Source: Psychrobacter sp. JCM 18902
GTDB lineage: Bacteria > Pseudomonadota > Gammaproteobacteria > Pseudomonadales > Moraxellaceae
Length of the DNA stretch: 64,000 nucleotides
Reading direction: 5' to 3'
Assembly (NCBI RefSeq): GCF_904846615.1
Contig: NZ_CAJHBK010000001.1
Span: forward strand, 434,001 to 498,000
A program made the position numbers and the translations under genes. Positions 58,594-64,000 of the stretch are shown one piece after another. Each line of letters opens with the position of its first letter. Position 1 is the first letter of the stretch. The notes under the pieces were generated by a model. The model did not search any database, had not been told where the DNA came from, and saw nothing but the letters and a program-made list of their open reading frames with translations.

Positions 58594-60009
58594 ATGCCTT
58601 TTTTAGACACGCTGAGACCAAATCACTCTTCAAAAAATGAAGGGATTTATCGATTTGACTATCCAGAAGTCTTCGTTTTAATACTCACGGTAATACTCCT
58701 CGCTGTACATTTTAATTTTAGACCTACTTCAATGGCACTGCTCGTTATTGTTTGTTTGCCAAGTTTAATGATTTTGATTTATAACTATCGCCGCCAAAAA
58801 AGCTTTTGGACGTCTAACATTGTTATTATTTTACTATCGGTAGTTATTGGGTCGATACAATTTTGCACGGTTATTTCGCTTAGCTTAGCCGCGCTTATAG
58901 CACTCAGAATTATTATTAGTAGCCCTGAAAATCATTTAAAACTGATTACCGTTTCCGTAATAACCGTCATTGTCTTCTATTATGTTAGCGTTACCCTAAG
59001 CAGTGCTGATATAGATTGCCATGAAGGCTGGACCACACCAATAATATTATTAGCCAGTATGATCGTCATACTGTATCAGTTTTGGCATGTATACCAAGAG
59101 TATATTGGTTATGAAACTCGTGCTCATCAGGCTGTTGGGCGATTAAGCACGATGGTCTCCGTCATTAATAAGTTAACGCGCTTCATACCTCCACAAGTTT
59201 GGGAGCCTATCGTAAAATCTGACAGCCCAGTTACCGTTGCTAATAAGCGCGCTAAGCTGACGATTATGTTCTCAGATATCGTTGGCTTTACGGAATTGTC
59301 AGATAGTTTGAGCGCTGACAATTTGGCTGATATCTTAAATACTTATATGCATTGTATGACATTGATAGCAAACAAGCATGGCGCCGTACTTGATAAATTT
59401 ATTGGTGATGGCATGGTGTGTTTTTTCGGTGAGCCAAATAGTCGCGGTGCGCGCCAAGATGCTTTAGACTGTATTGCAATGGCAATAGACATGCGTCGCG
59501 AGATGCGAACTTTGAGGCAGAAATGGCGCTTGATGGGCTTTGAGGGGTTGTACATCCGTATCGGCATCAGCACAGGTTATTGCCATGTTGGTAATTTTGG
59601 TAGTAATAATCGCCTAAGCTATACTCTTATTGGTAAAGAGGCCAATCTAGCGGCAAGACTTGAGTCGAGCGCTGGTAAAGATGAGATACTGGTCAGTGAG
59701 AGTACTTACGATTATATCTGTCATAATTATGACTGTCAGCATGCGGGTGCGTTCAAGTTAAAGGGTTTTGATAGCAAGGTAAATGCGTGGCAAGTGCTGG
59801 ATCCAGATACGTATAAAGGTCATTTATCAAAGTGGGTTGATCACACATTACCAGGTTTTAATTTGCATCTAAATTTTAAAGATATGAAGGATAATGATTA
59901 TCAAGATATCAGAGCACGCTTAAATTTTGCGCTTGAACGTGTCGAGCAGGAGCAAGAAAAAGTGGCAACTGACATAGCGGCAGCAAGCAAACGTAATGAT
60001 AATCAATGA
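58594..60009 (+). CDS. Membrane-bound class III adenylate/guanylate cyclase
   Basis: A 471-residue protein with about five or six N-terminal membrane helices (residues about 22-170) and a C-terminal class III cyclase domain (about 215-410). The catalytic residues look complete: metal Asp in MFSDIVGFTELSD (about 226-238) and DKFIGDGMVCFFGEP (about 267-281, second Asp and the purine-binding Lys). LSYTLIGKEANLAARLES (about 342-359) carries Thr and the transition-state Asn and Arg. This favours adenylate cyclase. A coiled coil rich in Glu/Gln follows near the end. The membrane sensor type is not recognised. The gene is monocistronic with a bidirectional terminator downstream. Confidence 0.87.
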   Translation: MPFLDTLRPNHSSKNEGIYRFDYPEVFVLILTVILLAVHFNFRPTSMALLVIVCLPSLMILIYNYRRQKSFWTSNIVIILLSVVIGSIQFCTVISLSLAALIALRIIISSPENHLKLITVSVITVIVFYYVSVTLSSADIDCHEGWTTPIILLASMIVILYQFWHVYQEYIGYETRAHQAVGRLSTMVSVINKLTRFIPPQVWEPIVKSDSPVTVANKRAKLTIMFSDIVGFTELSDSLSADNLADILNTYMHCMTLIANKHGAVLDKFIGDGMVCFFGEPNSRGARQDALDCIAMAIDMRREMRTLRQKWRLMGFEGLYIRIGISTGYCHVGNFGSNNRLSYTLIGKEANLAARLESSAGKDEILVSESTYDYICHNYDCQHAGAFKLKGFDSKVNAWQVLDPDTYKGHLSKWVDHTLPGFNLHLNFKDMKDNDYQDIRARLNFALERVEQEQEKVATDIAAASKRNDNQ

Positions 60010-60058
60010 CAATCGTCATAAATAATCATTCAAAAAGAATGTTTATAAAATCAAGCAC

Positions 60059-60098
60059 AAAAAAGCCAGCTATTATTATGATAGCTGGCTTTTTTATC
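60059..60098. terminator. Bidirectional terminator between the cyclase gene and fdx
   Basis: A perfect 15-bp stem (60059-60073 with 60081-60095), a 7-base loop, and A/T tracts at both ends. It serves the cyclase on the plus strand and the isc cluster end on the minus strand. Confidence 0.92.
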
Positions 60099-60137
60099 TA
60101 ATGAAGTAAACTGTAATATTAGGACGTGTTCTAGCGT

Positions 60138-60476
60138 TTAGTGGTTTTCTTTTGCATGGTTGAGCGTATATTTAGGAATCTCAATGGTTAAGTCTTCATC
60201 ATCGAGCATGACCTGACAAGATAGGCGTGAGTCAGGCTCTAATCCCCAAGCACGATCCAATAAATCGGCTTCAATATCATCCATTTCATCTAAACTATTA
60301 AAACCTTTACGGACGACCACATGGCATGTGGTACAGGCTTTTGACATCTCACATGCATGTTCAATTTTAATGCCTTTTTCCAATAGCGCTTTACATAAGT
60401 TGCTGCCAGCTTCTAGCTCGACTTCGGCGCCTTCAGGGCAAATTTCATGATGCGGTAGTACGGTAATTTTTGGCAT
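60138..60476 (-). CDS. fdx: ISC-type 2Fe-2S ferredoxin Fdx
   Basis: Electron carrier for Fe-S cluster assembly on IscU. The 112-residue product has the four cluster Cys in HACEMSKACTTCHVVV (Cys-x5-Cys-x2-Cys, about residues 40-55) and LSCQVML (about 84-90), matching adrenodoxin-like Fdx. It is the last gene of the isc cluster seen here, 92 bases after hscA; a GGAAAGA site lies upstream of the ATG. Confidence 0.95.
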   Translation of the reverse strand: MPKITVLPHHEICPEGAEVELEAGSNLCKALLEKGIKIEHACEMSKACTTCHVVVRKGFNSLDEMDDIEADLLDRAWGLEPDSRLSCQVMLDDEDLTIEIPKYTLNHAKENH

Positions 60477-60568
60477 AAATCGTCTTTCCAGTGCTAATCA
60501 ATTAAAAGAATAAAAATATAAGAAATGCGCTTAGTATGGTGACTAAGCCACATTTTTAAATGTATCTG

Positions 60569-62449
60569 CTACCAATCTTGGGCATTCGTGCCTGCCATGC
60601 TGGCTTTAACGCTTTGATTCATAATACGGGCAGCAAACGCATCACTGTGAGGCTTGAGCTTTGCTTGCTGTGCTTCGATAAGTGCCAAATCATCAGTACT
60701 GAGCGTTGTTTGCAACACTTGTATTTGCTCAGCCAATGAGTGCTGCTCTTCAGAAGACAATAAAGCTGCAAATTCTTTAAGGGCAGATTGTAGCGCTAAT
60801 ACTTCACGCTCCGCTTCTACTTTGGTTTCGATTAAAGAACGTGTATTTTTATCTTCTTCTGCATGCTTGAATCCTGCGACGAGCAACTGCTCTTTTTGCT
60901 CATCTGATAACCCATAAGAAGGCACAATCTCAATCTTACTTTCTGTCTTGGTTGTGGTTTCCTGTGCGCTGACGGTTAGCTGTCCATTCGCATCAATACT
61001 AAAGGTGACCTCAATACGAGCAAATCCAGCTTTCATCGGCGGGATACCATATAGCTCAAAACGACCCAATGAACGGCAGTTATCTACTGTCTCGCGCTCG
61101 CCCTGTACCACATGAATCACCATGCCTGTTTGACCATCTTGATAGGTGGTAAACACTTGGCGTTTTTTGACAGGGATAGGCGTATTACGTGGAATCAGCA
61201 CTTCAACTAAGCCACCCATGGTCTCAAGACCAAGCGATAGCGGCGTTACGTCTAACAATAGTAGGTTGTTATTACTATCGCCATTGACCAATTGATGCGC
61301 CGTTTGGGCAGCACCCAAAGCCACGACTTCATCGGGATTTAGACGACAAAGTGGTTGCTTGGCAAAAAAATCTGTCACGACTTGTTGTATAGCAGGCATA
61401 CGAGTAGAGCCACCGACCAAAATCACTTCGTCTAGATCAGCACTCGAAAGCTTGGCATCACGCAGCACTTGTTCGCATACGCTCAATGTACGGCGGCTCA
61501 CTGGCTCTGCAATAGCCAGCAAATCTGTACGGCGCAGCACACCTTGATAAGATTGCTCATTGACAGTGATGTCAATATTGACTTGCTCAGCATCAGTCAG
61601 GGCTTGTTTATAAGCCTTGGATTGTTGGGCGAGTATCGATTTATCATGACGACTCACGTCTTTAGGATCGATATTTAATTGTTTGATAAGCCAATTGGTC
61701 ATTAGACGATCGATGTCGTCACCACCTAATGCACTATTACCGCCAGTTGCCAATACTTCAAAGACGCCATCAGTCAGCTTTAAGATAGAAACGTCAAAAG
61801 TACCGCCACCCAGATCGTAAATTAAATAATAACTTTCTTTATCGCTGTTTTGCGTTGACTGGTCGAGACCATAGGCGACGGCAGCAGCAGTAGGCTCATT
61901 TAGCAGACGTAAAACATTAATACCAGCCGCTTGGGCTGCATCTTTGGTCGCTTGACGCTGGGCTTCATCAAAATAAGCAGGGACAGTAATGACCGCACCC
62001 TCGATACTGTCTGCAGGCAATGCGCTCGCTGCCCGTTGCTCAAGCGCTGCTAAAATACGTGCTGATACTTCAACAGGCGATACTTCACCTTGAGCCGTCA
62101 CAAATGCTGGCATGTCATCTTTGCTGCCGCTTAACTCATAAGGATGAGAGAATTTGATATCAGCTTGACTACGACCCATAAAACGCTTAGCCGAGACGAT
62201 CGTATTTTTTGGATCATCCGCTAAGTGGGCTAATGCATCAGAGCCAACTAACGGCTTACCTACACTTGGATAATAGACCACAGAAGGTAATAAGGTATCG
62301 GTAGCTGCGCTTGCCTCTAAGACTTGCGCCTTGCCTGAGCGTACTACCGCGACCAATGAGCGCGTAGTACCAAGATCAATTCCTAGGCCAAAACGATGCT
62401 GATGGGGTTGGGCGCTTTGATTGGGTTCGGCAATTTGCAATAAAGACAT
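60569..62449 (-). CDS. hscA: Fe-S assembly Hsp70 chaperone HscA
   Basis: Specialised Hsp70 that with HscB pulls the cluster from IscU onto target proteins. The start is set at ATG 62449 because MSLLQIAEPNQSAQPHQHRF matches the known HscA start; TTG 62461 would add four. 626 residues: nucleotide-binding domain with GLGIDLGTTRSLVAVV (about 22-37), LLNEPTAAAVAYGLD, YDLGGGTFDVSILKL (about 211-225) and ILVGGSTRMPAIQ. The substrate domain with LLLLDVTPLSLGLETMGG follows. It lies 274 bases after hscB. Confidence 0.96.
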   Translation of the reverse strand: MSLLQIAEPNQSAQPHQHRFGLGIDLGTTRSLVAVVRSGKAQVLEASAATDTLLPSVVYYPSVGKPLVGSDALAHLADDPKNTIVSAKRFMGRSQADIKFSHPYELSGSKDDMPAFVTAQGEVSPVEVSARILAALEQRAASALPADSIEGAVITVPAYFDEAQRQATKDAAQAAGINVLRLLNEPTAAAVAYGLDQSTQNSDKESYYLIYDLGGGTFDVSILKLTDGVFEVLATGGNSALGGDDIDRLMTNWLIKQLNIDPKDVSRHDKSILAQQSKAYKQALTDAEQVNIDITVNEQSYQGVLRRTDLLAIAEPVSRRTLSVCEQVLRDAKLSSADLDEVILVGGSTRMPAIQQVVTDFFAKQPLCRLNPDEVVALGAAQTAHQLVNGDSNNNLLLLDVTPLSLGLETMGGLVEVLIPRNTPIPVKKRQVFTTYQDGQTGMVIHVVQGERETVDNCRSLGRFELYGIPPMKAGFARIEVTFSIDANGQLTVSAQETTTKTESKIEIVPSYGLSDEQKEQLLVAGFKHAEEDKNTRSLIETKVEAEREVLALQSALKEFAALLSSEEQHSLAEQIQVLQTTLSTDDLALIEAQQAKLKPHSDAFAARIMNQSVKASMAGTNAQDW

Positions 62450-62723
62450 AAGATAACTCAAAGATAAAATGAAAGAGATAAAATTAATAAGTAAAATGGA
62501 ACAAATATGATAAGCGCACTATTGTAGTTTAACTGCTTTGTATGCACGTGAAAACGAAGATACTTAGCGATTAAAAGTGCTTAAAATAAGGGATTATACG
62601 GCATCGCTGTGACTATTTTAACCATCGCTTATAATATAGTTTTCAAATAAGCGTCATAAGCTAATAGCATTTATAAATAAATTTAGCATATAAAATAAAT
62701 TAACAAGCTTATACGTCAGTTAG

Positions 62724-63305
62724 TTAGACGTATAAATCATCATCATCTGAATGCTCAGCAGTTGCTAACTCATCGATACCAGTAGTCACGTCAGCATTTA
62801 ATTTGACTAAGAACTTTAGTTTTTGTGTCGCATCAATCGCCGTTTGCCAATCTTGGCTTTGGTAAGCATCGTTAAAACGCTTAGACTGTTTTGCCAGTCG
62901 CTCGGTGATTTGAGGGTGTAATTGTTGCAATGTCACACGATCTTTACCCTCGATAGCGTCATCTAAATCCATACGCATCTGCATCGCATCTTCTAAAAAG
63001 TCCAAGTCTGCAATTGAATGCTCTAGATTCTGTGCTTGATCTGCCATGTCTAGTAGATAGCTAGCACGACTATCAGGCGCACTTAGCGCTTGGTAGGCTT
63101 GATTGATTAACGCTGAGGCCTGCTCAGACTGCTGTTGCGCTTGCGTAGTATTGGCTAGATTCTTGGTGACATTATCAGGATGATAACGTTTTTGTAGCAG
63201 ACGTAGATGCTGATCGAGACTCTCTTGATTGACTTCAAACTGTACAGGCTGCTCAAATAGGGCAAAGAAGTTATCAAACTGGGCTTCTGCAGTAATGTCT
63301 GTCAT
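62724..63305 (-). CDS. hscB: Fe-S assembly J-protein HscB
   Basis: Co-chaperone that brings IscU to HscA and stimulates its ATPase. The 193-residue product has an N-terminal J domain (about 8-85) with the HPD motif in KRYHPDNVTKN (about 34-44), then a three-helix C-terminal domain rich in Leu and Gln that binds IscU. A SD-like AAGG lies upstream. The acidic tail (EHSDDDDLYV) is slightly longer than in E. coli. It follows iscA by 119 bases. Confidence 0.95.
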   Translation of the reverse strand: MTDITAEAQFDNFFALFEQPVQFEVNQESLDQHLRLLQKRYHPDNVTKNLANTTQAQQQSEQASALINQAYQALSAPDSRASYLLDMADQAQNLEHSIADLDFLEDAMQMRMDLDDAIEGKDRVTLQQLHPQITERLAKQSKRFNDAYQSQDWQTAIDATQKLKFLVKLNADVTTGIDELATAEHSDDDDLYV

Positions 63306-63424
63306 ATCATACGCCTTGCTTGTTATTTATTTTGAAAGTTTTCTTTAGCTGAGAACATATTTATTATGGCTTGAATATAGAGTTAGGAAACTCTAAACTC
63401 AAGGGTTTTTTAACCTTTGAACCA

Positions 63425-63745
63425 TTAAACGGTAAAAGACTCGCCACAACCACATTCGCCTTTTTGATTGGGATTGGTAAACTTAAAGCCTTCGTTAAGA
63501 CCTTCTTTTTCGTAGTCCATCAACAAACCATCTAAATAGACCAAACTTTTAGGATCAATAAAGATGTTAACGCCGCGGCTTTCGTAACGCGTGTCATTTT
63601 CATCAGGGGTATCTACAAACTCTAAAACGTAAGCTAAGCCTGAGCAACCCGCGGTACGGATACCCACTCGAATACCTTCGCCTTTGCCGCGATTGTCCAA
63701 AAAGTCTCGAACATGCTGAGCGGCGCGTTCTGTCATTTCAATCAT
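63425..63745 (-). CDS. iscA: Iron-sulfur cluster assembly protein IscA
   Basis: A-type Fe-S carrier. The start is the second in-frame ATG at 63743-63745, behind GGGAG, giving 106 residues as in E. coli (107); the longer frame adds four. The three cluster Cys are seen in [11 protein letters not shown] (about residues 33-43) and CGCGESFTV (the two Cys near the C-terminus). hscB follows 119 bases on. iscU is expected immediately upstream but is not inside the window, because the last 255 bases hold no matching frame. Confidence 0.95.
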   Translation of the reverse strand: MIEMTERAAQHVRDFLDNRGKGEGIRVGIRTAGCSGLAYVLEFVDTPDENDTRYESRGVNIFIDPKSLVYLDGLLMDYEKEGLNEGFKFTNPNQKGECGCGESFTV

Positions 63746-63867
63746 GCCAACTCCCATTAACTATCAATGATAAATATCAATCAAAAAAATCTGTATAAAC
63801 TGGCAATGAAAATAGCGCACTTGCCAAAAAATCTTAATAACGACCAGTTAAGAATCACTAGAAAATA

Positions 63868-63905
63868 AAAGGTGACAATTACATTAGCGTTATTGTCACC
63901 TTTTT
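63868..63905. terminator. Hairpin upstream of iscA
   Basis: AAAGGTGACAAT with ATTGTCACCTTT (63868-63879 and 63892-63903) and a 12-base loop, with T-rich flanks on both strands. On the minus strand it lies about 120 bases before iscA, so it would cut iscA off from the upstream isc genes unless read through. Confidence 0.65.
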
Positions 63906-64000
63906 AGCGTTAGTAGCTGTTCAATACATCGACTACTAAAGTACGGCCATTAAGACCGTGTACTTAGAAGTACAATACTTACGCTAATAGGTTTAGCTAG

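Noticed and set aside
60117..60135. TAGGACGTGTTCTAG resembling the MITE terminal repeat
   Set aside because: Only a short, imperfect match with no second end nearby; could be chance or an old remnant.

Overview
The window is a chromosomal core segment of a gammaproteobacterium, most likely Psychrobacter or a close Moraxellaceae relative. This rests on gene content: a CIO-type cydAB with a DUF2474 partner, an amgK-murU pair next to lptD-surA, a GAPDH of about 480 residues, coq7, an isc-type Fe-S cluster, and Asn/Ser/Asp-rich low-complexity extensions on envelope proteins. Base composition is moderately AT-rich. The species assignment is inference. There is no phage, plasmid, integrase, intact insertion sequence, CRISPR array, rRNA or tRNA that I can recognise.

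Layout. 1-8.1 kb: the end of an endonuclease/exonuclease/phosphatase-family gene, a possible non-coding RNA with a strong terminator, then outer-membrane biogenesis (lptD-surA, minus strand) divergent from the cell-wall recycling pair amgK-murU (plus). 8.2-11 kb: cydA-cydB and a 38-residue membrane protein (minus). 11.5-18 kb: minus-strand genes for a large alpha/beta-hydrolase lipoprotein, an exported TPR-like protein, the ubiquinone hydroxylase Coq7 and an LplT-like MFS carrier. 18.4-27.1 kb: tamA-tamB, whose products link inner and outer membranes. 27.1-30.6 kb: a MITE-like repeat, Fur-box-controlled hemP, a MutT-ThiE fusion and a lipocalin with a long N-terminal extension. 30.9-39.2 kb: GAPDH, obgE-proB, hemE, argC, a coiled-coil membrane protein and clpS. 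39.9-48.9 kb: clpA, ung, tadA, cmk-rpsA, ihfB, lapA-like and pyrF. 49-60 kb: a metallophosphoesterase, a histidine phosphatase, rpsT (minus), a second MITE-like copy, a short-chain NAD(P)-binding protein, rraA, mfd, a HIT protein and a membrane class III nucleotide cyclase. 60.1-63.8 kb: iscA-hscB-hscA-fdx on the minus strand, with iscRSU expected just beyond the right edge.

How the genes work together. LptD receives LPS and SurA chaperones outer-membrane proteins including LptD; TamA/TamB and the LplT-like carrier also serve the envelope; AmgK/MurU return MurNAc to UDP-MurNAc. ClpS delivers N-degron substrates to ClpA. HscB/HscA and ferredoxin complete Fe-S cluster assembly with IscA. Cmk, RpsA, IhfB and PyrF form the conserved cmk-rpsA-ihfB-lapA-pyrF neighbourhood.

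I did not find a clearly new multigene system. The best leads are a structured intergenic RNA candidate near 0.6-0.85 kb, the N-terminal extension of the lipocalin, large disordered insertions in TamA and ClpA, a two-copy MITE-like family, and hairpins in front of rpsA, hemE and iscA.
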